Below, piece by piece: positions 42,328 through 50,650 of a DNA stretch of 64,000 nucleotides. Within the stretch, counting starts at the first letter, position 1. Every line of letters starts with the position of its first letter. The stretch comes from an uncultured Coriobacteriales bacterium (lineage in GTDB: Bacteria > Actinomycetota > Coriobacteriia > Coriobacteriales > UMGS124), in assembly GCA_934636245.1 (NCBI GenBank), contig CAKUAI010000001.1, positions 124,001 through 188,000 on the forward strand. The letters run 5' to 3'. Both the position numbers and the translations under genes were made by a program. The notes below the pieces were generated by a model. It did not search any database, was not told the origin of the DNA, and saw only the letters and a list, made by a program, of their open reading frames with translations.

Positions 42328-44874
42328 TTACTCGGCGTCCATGCCGCATGCTTCGGCGGCAAGAGTGGACGCGGTCTTCTCGGCGACCTCATCGGCGCTG
42401 CCATCCTCAGCCTTCTCAACCTGCACAAGCACGTCGTAGAAGGCGGCGTTGGTCTCGCTGTAGGCCTCCTCGGCGTCGCACATCGTGAAGTGCGTCAGGT
42501 TCTGGTAGCAGGAGTTCTTGAGCGTGTAGTCCGGCGTCCAGCCGCTCTGCGTGGCCACGGTGCCAGGGATGATGCCCTCGGTCAGGAACACGCGCACACG
42601 GAACTCGCCACGGTCGTTGTACACGCGCACGATGTCGTTGTGCTCAAGGCCGCGCTCGGCTGCGTCGACGGGGTTCATCTGCAGCAGAGGCTCGGACTGC
42701 ACGTTGACAAGGGCGGGAGCCAGCATGTGCTGGGTGTGGACGTTCAGGCGGTCGTGGTACTGGATGAAGACGAGCGGGTACTTCTCGGCCAGCTCGCCCG
42801 TGCGCGGGTCCTCGCAGGGAGGCAGCCACGTGGGGACTTCTTCGTCGAACTCGGCCATGCTCTCGGTGTAGAACTCGAACTTGCCGGTGGGAGTCGCGTA
42901 GCCCTCGCCGTTTTCGTAGACGATGGCCGGGTCGTACATGGCGTCGGAGCGACCGTAAATGCCCTGCTCAACGACGTCGCGGTCCCAGTCGAAGTCATCC
43001 CAGGCGGGGTGGTCGGTCGTCACGAACTCGCGGACCCACTCCTCGTCGGTCTTGTCCCAGTACTGCTCGACGCCGGTGCGCTGGGCGAGCATGGTCATGA
43101 TCTCGGTGTCGGACTTGCTTTCGCCGAGCGGGGCGATGGAGGGCTGGTTGAACATGACCCACGGGCTGCGGTTGATAATGTCCCAGTGCTCCCAGTAAGT
43201 CGTGGCGGGCAGCACGATGTCAGAATACTTGGCCGTCCAGGTCCACCAGGGGTCCACCGTCACAATGAAGTCCATGCCAGGGATGACGCTGTTTACGATG
43301 CGGTTGGAGTCCGGGCTCATGTTGATGAAGTTGGAGTTTGCGAACCACATGAACTTGAGGGGCATGGGGTCGGCCTGCTCTGCGGCGCTGTAGAGAACCG
43401 AGGTCGAGAGCGTGTTGGCCTGGTTGCCCGTGTTTGCCCAACCGTCGAAGTTGAAGACGGGGCCGGTGTAGTCGGCAACCGGGCGCGTGGTGGCCGTACC
43501 GCCAGCGTGGCTTGCGCCACCGCCGGGCACGCCGATGTAGCCAGCGACCATGGCGAGCGTTGCAACGGCGCGGAAGGGGGCGTAGGAGTGATAGACGCGC
43601 TGCATGCCCTGGCCCATGCGGATGCCGGCGGGCTGAGCGTCGGCGTACTCCTGTGCCAGGCGCGTGACGGTGTCGGCGTCGATGCCGCAGATCTGGGCGG
43701 TGTACTCAGGCGTGTAGGGGGCAACGGCGTCCACAAGGTGGTCGTAGGCGGTGCGGCAGGCCACGCCGTCGACCTCGAAGGAGCCCGAAAGTGCGGGGGT
43801 CACAGTGCCGGCCTTGATGTCAGCCGCGGAAGGAGCGACGACAGCGGCGCCAGCAGTCTCGTCCCACACGAGGTAGTTGCCCTCGGCGTCGCGCAGGTAC
43901 TGCTTGGTGTCCTCGTCGATGAGGTACGGTGCGCTGCTCTCAGAGACGAGCTTGTCGGTTGCCTGGCGGTTGTTGGAGATGATCCAGTTCATCATGCCCA
44001 GGGCCAGTGCGGGGTCGGTCTGCGGGTTGATGGCAATCCACTCGTCCGCCATGGCGGCCGTGGAGCACTGGCGCGGGTCGATGACGATCACCTTGCAGCC
44101 GGCCTTCTTGGCGGCCACGTAGTCGCGCAGCTCGGAGGTGTGGGTGTCGGCGACGTTGCGGCCCCACACGATGAGCAGCTTAGAGTTGAGGTAGTCACGC
44201 GAGTCGTGCGCGCCGCGGCCGGAGCCGAAGCACATGGTCATGCCCATGGTGGCGCCGCGGTCGCCCATGATGCCTTCGATGTCCCACGTCGTGGCACCGA
44301 TGCAGGCGGCATAGCGCGTGGAAGCTTCCCAGCTCATCTTGCCCAGGTCGCCCGTGAACGAGTAGAACGAGGCCTGCGTGGGGTCCTCGGCGATGATGGG
44401 GTTGAGCTTCTCGGCGATGAGGTCCATGGCCTCGTCCCAGCTAATGCGCTCGAACTCGCCCGAACCGCGCTCGCCGACGCGCTTCATGGGCCACATGACG
44501 CGGGCCTGTTCGTCCTGGACGCGCTGAATGTAGCTCATCGAGCGCAAGCAGGCGTTGGCATAACCCGGGCGTCCAGGCATGTCGCCGGGCTCAACGCGCA
44601 CGAGCTTGCCGTCGCGCACGGTGCCCTGCAGGTGACAACGGCTCGTGCAGTTGACGGTGCACACGGCGTGCACGCTCTTCTCGCCCGCGGCCTCATCGGG
44701 GGCAACTTCGCCCTGCGATGCGAACGCGCACTGAGGCGCGACGCTCGGGCCGAAGCCCATTGCGGAAGTGACGGTGATGGCGCCGACTCCCTTGATGAAC
44801 GTGCGGCGCGTGAGCTTGCCGTCGCGCGTGAAGTACTCGGGCGCGGAGCTTGCGGCCTGCATCTGCTTACCCAT
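42328..44874 (-). CDS. Exported molybdopterin reductase, DMSO reductase catalytic-subunit family
   Basis: The protein has 848 residues with GAGAGGAAAGG before the ATG. It has a twin-arginine signal (LTRRTFIKG, 21-29) and a [4Fe-4S] motif with Cys72, Cys76, Cys80 and Cys109. Molybdopterin domains follow (NSKLLIVWGRNVADT, KVIVIDPRQCSTA) and a C-terminal molydopterin dinucleotide-binding domain (NVQSEPLLQMNPVDAAERG). Likely substrates are S- or N-oxides or another organic acceptor; the family does not decide. It forms an operon with the DmsB-like gene. The regulator is not obvious; the Crp/Fnr gene at 46417 is the nearest candidate. A chaperone is missing here but one is encoded at 54018. Confidence 0.93.
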   Translation of the reverse strand: MGKQMQAASSAPEYFTRDGKLTRRTFIKGVGAITVTSAMGFGPSVAPQCAFASQGEVAPDEAAGEKSVHAVCTVNCTSRCHLQGTVRDGKLVRVEPGDMPGRPGYANACLRSMSYIQRVQDEQARVMWPMKRVGERGSGEFERISWDEAMDLIAEKLNPIIAEDPTQASFYSFTGDLGKMSWEASTRYAACIGATTWDIEGIMGDRGATMGMTMCFGSGRGAHDSRDYLNSKLLIVWGRNVADTHTSELRDYVAAKKAGCKVIVIDPRQCSTAAMADEWIAINPQTDPALALGMMNWIISNNRQATDKLVSESSAPYLIDEDTKQYLRDAEGNYLVWDETAGAAVVAPSAADIKAGTVTPALSGSFEVDGVACRTAYDHLVDAVAPYTPEYTAQICGIDADTVTRLAQEYADAQPAGIRMGQGMQRVYHSYAPFRAVATLAMVAGYIGVPGGGASHAGGTATTRPVADYTGPVFNFDGWANTGNQANTLSTSVLYSAAEQADPMPLKFMWFANSNFINMSPDSNRIVNSVIPGMDFIVTVDPWWTWTAKYSDIVLPATTYWEHWDIINRSPWVMFNQPSIAPLGESKSDTEIMTMLAQRTGVEQYWDKTDEEWVREFVTTDHPAWDDFDWDRDVVEQGIYGRSDAMYDPAIVYENGEGYATPTGKFEFYTESMAEFDEEVPTWLPPCEDPRTGELAEKYPLVFIQYHDRLNVHTQHMLAPALVNVQSEPLLQMNPVDAAERGLEHNDIVRVYNDRGEFRVRVFLTEGIIPGTVATQSGWTPDYTLKNSCYQNLTHFTMCDAEEAYSETNAAFYDVLVQVEKAEDGSADEVAEKTASTLAAEACGMDAE

Positions 44875-45128
44875 GGTTCCTTTCCTCTCCCTTGCGGCTT
44901 CGCCCGCGATGCTCCCGTATTCAGGGGCATTCGGGCGTTTGACGTAGGGGAGCGTAGTACGGCGGCGAATGGATTTCCGCCCAGCGAAGTGTGGTGCGCC
45001 GACGCTTGGGAGCGGCCGCGCAAAAGGTGCATGCCCACTCTTTTTGGCCTGTCCTCACAAAAATGTGAGGTGTCTGGTTGAGGTTGGCTTCAAAGTGGGA
45101 GGTGGCCGAATGGGGGAGAGGGGACGAC

Positions 45129-46325
45129 GTGCGCAAGTTGATTTCAAAGCTGGGGGCAGCCGATGGGGGCATGAACTATGCGCTCCTTATGGGTGCGACA
45201 TTCGCCTTCTATGCGTTCAACAACGTTGAGACCTCGGCCATGCCGTCATATGCCATGGAGCTGGGCGGATCGGCGTTTATTGCCTCTGCTCAGACGAGCT
45301 TGTTTATTGTGGCTGCCGTCATCTTGCGTTTTGCGTTTGGGCCAATGTCAGATCGTCGCGGTCCGCGGTTCATGATGATAGTGGGCGCGTTGGGTTTCAC
45401 CTTGCCGTGCGTCTTGCTTCCCTTTTGTGCCGAGCTATGGCAGATGCTGAGTCTGCGGGCAATCCAAGCTGTGGGCCTGGCCGCGTTTCATCCGTGTGTC
45501 TCTCTTGCGGTGAGCTGCATTTCGCAGCCAGGGGTGCTGGGAACACGTATGGGGAGCCTCCGGTTTGTTTCGACTCTGTCCCTTATGGTGGGGCCTGCTC
45601 TATTGTTCCCGCTCATTGATCGAGCTGGTTACCGTGCCTTTTTCGGCGTGTTGTGCCTGGTGGGGTTTGTCGGATTGGTCCTGCTTGGCGTGTTTGACGA
45701 TGGCTGGTCGGCTGGTGATGCCGCGGATGATAGCTCGGGGCGGCGCGAGGCTTGGGGAAGTGCTGGTCCGGCCAGCCTGGCGTGTCGATTCGCCCCCTTG
45801 CTTGCGTATCCCTTTGTGTGCGCTTTTGGCTACGGTGCCATGCTCAATTTTGGAAAGATGCTGGTAGCTGATGTAATGCCGGCTTTGAATGACGGGCTTG
45901 TCTTCACGTTTGTGAGTGTGGGAGGTCTAATCGGAAGCCTTTCGTGCGGGCGACTTGTCGACAGGATGGGAGTTCGCGGTACGGTTGCGGGGGCCCTTGG
46001 TTTTGCGGGCACTGGGTTGCTTGTTCTGGGAGCCGCTCGAGAGGCGGTGCCGTTTGCATTGGGAGGGGTTGCCTTCGGTGCGGGATATTTTGGGGCAATC
46101 ACCGCGCTAACTGCGGCATTGGCAGCCAAAACGGACGCTGGGTGCAGAGGCAGCGCGCTTTCGCTGCAGCAAAGCTGCCTGGACGTGGGCCTTGCGGCGG
46201 GGAGTTTGTTGGCTGGTGCGATTGTGCAGGCAACAGCCTCGGTTTCATTTGCGTTCTGGTCTATGGCGCTTGTCGTTGTACTGAGTGTCCCCGTTTGGTT
46301 TGGTTTGTGCCGTAAGGAGGCGTAG
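45129..46325 (+). CDS. MFS transporter
   Basis: The start chosen is a GTG six bases after GGGAGAGGGGA, giving 398 residues; the frame is open to 45078. About 12 membrane helices are seen, with the loop 2-3 motif GPMSDRRGPRFMMIVG and a second copy GRLVDRMGVRGTVAG. Substrate is unknown. The initiation region contains two degenerate direct repeats (TTCAAAGTGGGAGG near 45091 and TTTCAAAGCTGGGGG near 45142). It is divergent from the molybdoenzyme operon with 254 bases between. Confidence 0.85.
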   Translation: MRKLISKLGAADGGMNYALLMGATFAFYAFNNVETSAMPSYAMELGGSAFIASAQTSLFIVAAVILRFAFGPMSDRRGPRFMMIVGALGFTLPCVLLPFCAELWQMLSLRAIQAVGLAAFHPCVSLAVSCISQPGVLGTRMGSLRFVSTLSLMVGPALLFPLIDRAGYRAFFGVLCLVGFVGLVLLGVFDDGWSAGDAADDSSGRREAWGSAGPASLACRFAPLLAYPFVCAFGYGAMLNFGKMLVADVMPALNDGLVFTFVSVGGLIGSLSCGRLVDRMGVRGTVAGALGFAGTGLLVLGAAREAVPFALGGVAFGAGYFGAITALTAALAAKTDAGCRGSALSLQQSCLDVGLAAGSLLAGAIVQATASVSFAFWSMALVVVLSVPVWFGLCRKEA

Positions 46326-46367
46326 GTCGGGAGCTGCGCTTATGGTATCCTTCTCGGGATAGAAGGC

Positions 46368-46384
46368 CCGCACGTATCGTGCGG
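46368..46384. promoter_or_regulatory. 17-bp palindrome upstream of the Crp/Fnr gene
   Basis: CCGCACG-TAT-CGTGCGG, 33 bases before the start codon of the Crp/Fnr-type regulator. It is a candidate operator, possibly for autoregulation. Confidence 0.45.
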
Positions 46385-46416
46385 TGCTGATCGCACTGTG
46401 AGGAGGTCCATACTGC

Positions 46417-47118
46417 ATGGAGACAGCAAGCTTGTTCGTTCGACCGCATCCCGTGCTGTCGCAGGCCATCGAGGCGTGCATCCGTGACGGCTCGATTCAG
46501 AGCACGCTCATGCACCTTAAGTCGGGCGACATGCTGTTCCGCAGTGGCGACAATATTCGCCGGACGTTTTACATTTCGCGCGGCCTGGTGAAGCTTTACT
46601 CAGAAAATGGCACGGGCGACACCAAGACGGTCTTTCTCCACAAGGCGGGAACCCTTATTGGATTTCAGACGCTCCAGCGGACCGACGATGATGTGTATCC
46701 CAGCATTCTCAACGCCCAGGCAACCGCTGCCTGCGACATCTACGCGCTCAATGCGACTCAATTTAAGCAGTTCCTCATACAGCACGGCGAGATAGGCTAC
46801 GAGATGTCGTGCTACCTGTTCGACATGATGTCCTCGCAGACGCGAGAGAATGTGAACGGTTCCATCTACTCGGTTCTTGAGCGATTCGCGGCGCTCCTCT
46901 TGGCAATTGCCCGCGAGCTTAACCTTCCACAGGCTCCGGCAATGGTTCCATTCGCCAATGCGGAGCTTGCCGCCATGCTCGGCGTGCACCCCAACTCGGT
47001 GACGAACGCCATCACCTCGCTGCGCAAGGCTGAGTGTGTCGAACGCCAGCATGGGTGTCTCCTCATCACTGACTACAAGAAACTCAAGCAAGTTGCCGGC
47101 GACCTGGTGGGACGATAA
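46417..47118 (+). CDS. Crp/Fnr-family transcriptional regulator
   Basis: The protein has 233 residues with GAGGAGG before the ATG. The N-terminal cyclic-nucleotide-binding-like barrel (SGDMLFRSGDNIRRTFYISRG, about 35-55) is followed by a dimerisation helix. The C-terminal winged helix is at about 165-220 (NAELAAMLGVHPNSVTNAITSLRKA). The cysteine cluster that binds Fe-S in FNR is absent. The Arg of the cAMP-binding loop is not evident. The ligand is therefore unknown; regulators of this type in anaerobes often control alternative reductases. Confidence 0.92.
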   Translation: METASLFVRPHPVLSQAIEACIRDGSIQSTLMHLKSGDMLFRSGDNIRRTFYISRGLVKLYSENGTGDTKTVFLHKAGTLIGFQTLQRTDDDVYPSILNAQATAACDIYALNATQFKQFLIQHGEIGYEMSCYLFDMMSSQTRENVNGSIYSVLERFAALLLAIARELNLPQAPAMVPFANAELAAMLGVHPNSVTNAITSLRKAECVERQHGCLLITDYKKLKQVAGDLVGR

Positions 47119-47196
47119 GGCGAATATGGGGTATGCTTGCTAGGTTTTGTCCGTGGCTGGGCCGCAGTGGGCGGCTTGGCAGATGAGGGGAGACCC

Positions 47197-47589
47197 ATGA
47201 GCAACAAGGGCAAGAAGGTCAAGGTTCACTACACTGGCACGCTTGATGACGGCACGAAGTTCGACAGCTCGCGTGACCGCAACGAGCCTATCGAGTTCAC
47301 GTGCATGGCCGGCCAGATGATTCCCGGTTTCGATAAGGCCGTCGAGGACATGCAGGTCGGCGAGGTGCGCGATGTGCACCTCGAGCCCAAGGACGCTTAC
47401 GGTGAGTCCAACCCTGCCATGATGATGCATGCCAAGGTGGGCCAGAAGCTCTATGTCTTCATGGGCAACCGTCCTGTGCCCGTGACGATCAAGTCCGCTG
47501 AGAACGGCGAGGTCGTGCTCGACGCCAACCACGAGCTGGCTGGCCAGGCGCTCAACTTCAACATCGAACTCGTTGAGGTCGAGGACTAA
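47197..47589 (+). CDS. FKBP-type peptidyl-prolyl isomerase (SlyD-like)
   Basis: The protein has 130 residues with GAGGGGAGA before the ATG. The FKBP core is visible: KVHYTGTLDDGTKFDSSRDR, then GQMIPGFDKAVEDMQVGE. An inserted flap domain of SlyD type (EPKDAYGESNPAMM ... VLDANHELAGQALNF) follows. There is no metal-binding His-rich tail. It is a cytosolic folding helper with isomerase and chaperone activity. Confidence 0.95.
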   Translation: MSNKGKKVKVHYTGTLDDGTKFDSSRDRNEPIEFTCMAGQMIPGFDKAVEDMQVGEVRDVHLEPKDAYGESNPAMMMHAKVGQKLYVFMGNRPVPVTIKSAENGEVVLDANHELAGQALNFNIELVEVED

Positions 47590-47617
47590 AACAAGCTGGT
47601 AGACTGTGCTGCCAAGA

Positions 47618-47655
47618 GCCGGTCCGCGTGCCATGAGGCGCGGGCCGGCCCTTTT
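47618..47655 (+). terminator. Terminator of the FKBP gene
   Basis: An 11-bp stem with one wobble (GCCGGTCCGCG, CGCGGGCCGGC) and four Ts. Confidence 0.8.
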
Positions 47656-47716
47656 GTTTGTGTTTGCATGGTAGGTCTGAGGAGTAACACACTCGTTGAG
47701 TGGACTTGTCAAGAAA

Positions 47717-47756
47717 AGTATCATTATTCTTACAAATAGGTAAGCCGTATGATACT
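47717..47756. promoter_or_regulatory. Nested inverted repeats in the DUF454 promoter region
   Basis: Outer arms AGTATCAT and ATGATACT enclose inner arms CTTAC and GTAAG around AAATAG. The stretch is AT-rich and includes plausible promoter elements (TTGTCA at 47707, TATGATACT at 47748). It is a candidate promoter with operator. Confidence 0.4.
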
Positions 47757-47800
47757 CTAGCTTCCGATATGTCACTCAAGTCTTACTTATGGAGGCCTTT

Positions 47801-48241
47801 ATGGAAGCCGAGACTGTTGATGTGAGCCTTGACACCGCGGGCCCCAAGCGCAGGCGCCTGACGCAGATTCCTATCGTGCGGCATCTTCTTGTTGTGCTCG
47901 GCTTTTTCTTTGCTGCCCTTGGAGGTATTGGCGTCATTTTGCCCATCTTGCCCACAACGCCATTCTTGCTGCTTGCGGCCGCGTGCTTCGCCAATGGCTC
48001 AGAGCGTTTTCATGGCTGGTTCTGCTCCACAAAGCTTTACAAGAACCATCTTGAGTCATTCGTGCAGCATCGCAGCATGCCTATGAAGACCAAACTCTGC
48101 ATTTGCATTCCCGTTTCCACCATGCTCATCGTTCTTGCCGTTGTGACGCCCGTGCTGCCCATGCGTATTTTTCTCGCCGTGCTTATTGCGGTGAAGTGGT
48201 GGTGCTTCATGGTTTGGATCAAGACCGAGCCTGCAGCGTAG
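47801..48241 (+). CDS. DUF454 (YbaN-like) inner membrane protein
   Basis: The protein has 146 residues. The ATG at 47801 is five bases after GGAGG; an earlier ATG at 47789 overlaps that site. It shows the DUF454 hallmark GFFFAALGGIGVILPILPTTPFLLLAAACFA (two close helices), then a cytosolic loop SERFHGWFCSTKLYKNHL and two C-terminal helices. Function of the family is not established. Confidence 0.9.
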   Translation: MEAETVDVSLDTAGPKRRRLTQIPIVRHLLVVLGFFFAALGGIGVILPILPTTPFLLLAAACFANGSERFHGWFCSTKLYKNHLESFVQHRSMPMKTKLCICIPVSTMLIVLAVVTPVLPMRIFLAVLIAVKWWCFMVWIKTEPAA

Positions 48242-48367
48242 GGGCGAGGCTTGAGTTCCTGTCACGTTCGATTTCAGAGGGTCTTCGGTTCTTTCGCGGC
48301 GCGGCGTGCTATGCTTCATCCCTTGCACCTGCACGTTCTGGTTTGACCCCTCGGAGGAGCCCGCCCC

Positions 48368-49297
48368 ATGTCCGCACGCTTTTCTCTCGATAACCTGCCT
48401 ACGTCTGTCTACAAGATTCTCATCGTCATAGCCACGGCTATTTGGGGCGTTTCGTTTGTCTTTATGAAGGACGTGGTGAGCGTCCTGCCGCCTACGTGGC
48501 TGTTGGGCATCAGGTTCACGTGCGCGGGCATCATCTTGCTGCTCATCATGCGCAAGCGTGTGGCCGCGGGCTTCAACCTGCGCTTTTTGGGAATGGGCGT
48601 TTTGCTTGGCGTGCTCGATTTCAGTGCCTTCCTTACGCAGACCATCGGCCTGCAGCACACCACTCCGGGTATCAACGCGTTCCTTACGGCCACCTATTGC
48701 GTGATTGTGCCGTTTATCTGGTGGCTTGTGGCGCGCCGTCGTCCCACGGTGTTCAACATCGGCGCGGCACTGCTTGCGGTGGGCGGCATCTGGCTCGTGT
48801 CGGTGAGTTCGTCGGGCGAGGGTCTTACCATGGGCTTCGGCGAGGCGATGACACTGGTGGGCGCCTTCGCCTTTGCGGCCCACATCGTCGCCATGTCCAA
48901 GTGCGCCCAGTATGCTGACGCCCTCGCACTCACCGCGATGCAGTTTATCTCCGAGGGCTTGCTTGGACTGGTGAGCGGTGCCCTCACGGCACCTGCGCCC
49001 GAGCTTTCGGTTTTCACGCCAAACATCATCGCCCAGATGGCGTTTCTCATCCTGCTTGCTTCAATCTTTTGCTTCGGCGCGCAGAACCTGGCGCTTGCTC
49101 ACGTGCCTCCGGCGCAGGCTTCGCTGCTGCTGAGCCTCGAGTCGGTCTTTGGCGTGCTGTTCTCGGTGCTCATGACGGGCGAGCAGGTGACACTGAGGCT
49201 CCTTTTCGGTTTCGTCCTTATCTTTGCCGCCATCACAGTGAGCGAGGTGCTTCCTATCAAGAAGAAGGATGCGCCCGGCGAGGCTGCGGGGGTGTAG
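48368..49297 (+). CDS. EamA/DMT-family transporter
   Basis: The protein has 309 residues and ten membrane helices in two EamA repeats. CGGAGGAG precedes the ATG. Characteristic segments are TAIWGVSFVFMKDVV near the N-terminus and PPAQASLLLSLESVFGVLFSVLMTGE in the second repeat. It probably exports or imports small metabolites; the substrate is unknown. Confidence 0.92.
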   Translation: MSARFSLDNLPTSVYKILIVIATAIWGVSFVFMKDVVSVLPPTWLLGIRFTCAGIILLLIMRKRVAAGFNLRFLGMGVLLGVLDFSAFLTQTIGLQHTTPGINAFLTATYCVIVPFIWWLVARRRPTVFNIGAALLAVGGIWLVSVSSSGEGLTMGFGEAMTLVGAFAFAAHIVAMSKCAQYADALALTAMQFISEGLLGLVSGALTAPAPELSVFTPNIIAQMAFLILLASIFCFGAQNLALAHVPPAQASLLLSLESVFGVLFSVLMTGEQVTLRLLFGFVLIFAAITVSEVLPIKKKDAPGEAAGV

Positions 49298-49436
49298 AGG
49301 CAAACGCGGTTGTTTCTTGCTTGCAAGGCGCGTTCGCCCTCGGCTACATCGCCGGCCAAGACGCCGCTCAGCAGGAGTCTTGGGAGTAAAAATTAAGGCT
49401 TAACTAGAGAGTTGCAGTAGGTAGAGGTAAGGATGA

Positions 49437-49471
49437 GCCCTCGGCGTCGCAAGACGGCGTCGGGGGCTTTT
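49437..49471 (+). terminator. Terminator-like hairpin after the EamA gene
   Basis: GCCCTCGGCGTC and GACGGCGTCGGGGGC pair around GCAA with small internal mismatches, followed by TTTT. The rest of the 49298-49552 gap shows no gene. Confidence 0.6.
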
Positions 49472-49552
49472 GGTGTGGGTGGGGAGCGGCGAATGGCTTT
49501 GCCCCCTCCGAGTTATGTCCGGCGATTGCTGGACCATTCTGAGACTATCGTC

Positions 49553-50479
49553 CTATGAGTTCCTGCTCGATTCCATTCCCAATAGTTGCCTGCATTCATC
49601 CAATAGGTCCCACTGCGCGCACAAGTCAAGCAGGAACTCTCGTGCGGGGCCATTGATGTCTCGTTTGAATAAGACGCAGCTGGACATGGCCCGCTCGTTG
49701 AGGGGGTTATCAACTAAGGGTCGCATTGTTAGCCCCTCAGCAAGGAGGCCCCGAACGACGGTGTCTGTACCGATGAAAACGTCGTTGCATGAGGCGATTA
49801 TGGCACGCATTGAGTTGCGGTCGACGTTGGTGTACTTGAAGCGGATCTCGCGTGTTGTGTAGTAGGGTTGATAGAGTCGCCGTAGATAGGCGCTTGGTTG
49901 TATGACGGTCGCATCGTGCAGACCAGAGTCAAAGCTGATGGTGTCGTAAGCAACCAAAGGGTTGTCCTCGCTCATAAGAACGGATGCGGCATTTGTTCCG
50001 GTGAGAATCTCACAGAGTTCGTATGAAGCTGGCGGTGTGACTGAAAAAGCTAGGTCGAGCGACCCTTCTTGCAACAGATCCCATATTTCGTCAAAGTCGT
50101 TGTCCCGAGTTTCGATTGAAATGTCTGGATGTGTGCGCCGAAAGGAGTAAATAAAGCGTTTGTCCTGGTAGTTGCAATAAATGTCGCGCAGGCCTATCCG
50201 TATTGTTTGCGTGGTCGCAGGTCGAAGACTTTGAATCTGGTCAAGAAAGTCATCCCATAATTCGTCCTGCGCGTCGAGGCATTCTTTCAGCAGCTCTCCT
50301 GCTTGGGTGAGCGATACGCCCCTTCGGGTACGCTTAAAAAGGGACACTCCCACCTCTTGTTCAAGCGCGGCGATGCTTTTCGAAAGCCCCTGCCTGCTGA
50401 TATGCAGTTGTGTTGCTGCTTTGCCTATGTTTTCGGCTCGGCTAAGCGCCAAAAAATATGAACGCTGTTCTTCTCGCAT
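49553..50479 (-). CDS. LysR-family transcriptional regulator
   Basis: The protein has 308 residues and starts close behind AGGGGGGAAG. The N-terminal winged helix is at 1-60 (SRAENIGKAATQLHISRQGL, then ALEQEVGVSLFKRTRRGVSLT). A type-2 periplasmic-binding-like effector domain follows. It is divergent from the second molybdoenzyme operon, and a perfect 9-bp-arm palindrome lies between, so it probably controls that operon in response to the enzyme's substrate. The gene is noticeably less GC-rich than its surroundings. Confidence 0.93.
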   Translation of the reverse strand: MREEQRSYFLALSRAENIGKAATQLHISRQGLSKSIAALEQEVGVSLFKRTRRGVSLTQAGELLKECLDAQDELWDDFLDQIQSLRPATTQTIRIGLRDIYCNYQDKRFIYSFRRTHPDISIETRDNDFDEIWDLLQEGSLDLAFSVTPPASYELCEILTGTNAASVLMSEDNPLVAYDTISFDSGLHDATVIQPSAYLRRLYQPYYTTREIRFKYTNVDRNSMRAIIASCNDVFIGTDTVVRGLLAEGLTMRPLVDNPLNERAMSSCVLFKRDINGPAREFLLDLCAQWDLLDECRQLLGMESSRNS

Positions 50480-50496
50480 GCTTCCCCCCTACGGTG

Positions 50497-50521
50497 TGCT
50501 GTCAACCGTCGATTGACAGCA
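50497..50521. promoter_or_regulatory. Probable LysR operator
   Basis: TGCTGTCAA-N7-TTGACAGCA is a perfect palindrome of the T-N11-A kind favoured by LysR proteins. It lies 18 bases before the LysR start and 130 before the molybdoenzyme start. Confidence 0.65.
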
Positions 50522-50650
50522 TACGCGTTTTTCGTTTCTTCCCCAAGCCCTTAACGGGGGAGTAGGGTAGAGCTGTTTGGGTACAGCACTCGTTTTGCGC
50601 TCGCAAGGGGCGGGCGTTCGAGTGCGGACAACAAAAGAAGGGGGAGCTTC

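Noticed and set aside
41986..45081. A 1031-codon plus-strand frame across the molybdoenzyme operon
   Set aside because: It is antisense to two genes with clear Fe-S and molybdopterin motifs; the translation is low-complexity.
46417..47118. Oxygen-sensing FNR proper
   Set aside because: The N-terminal cysteine cluster for a [4Fe-4S] centre is missing; only the general Crp/Fnr fold is supported.
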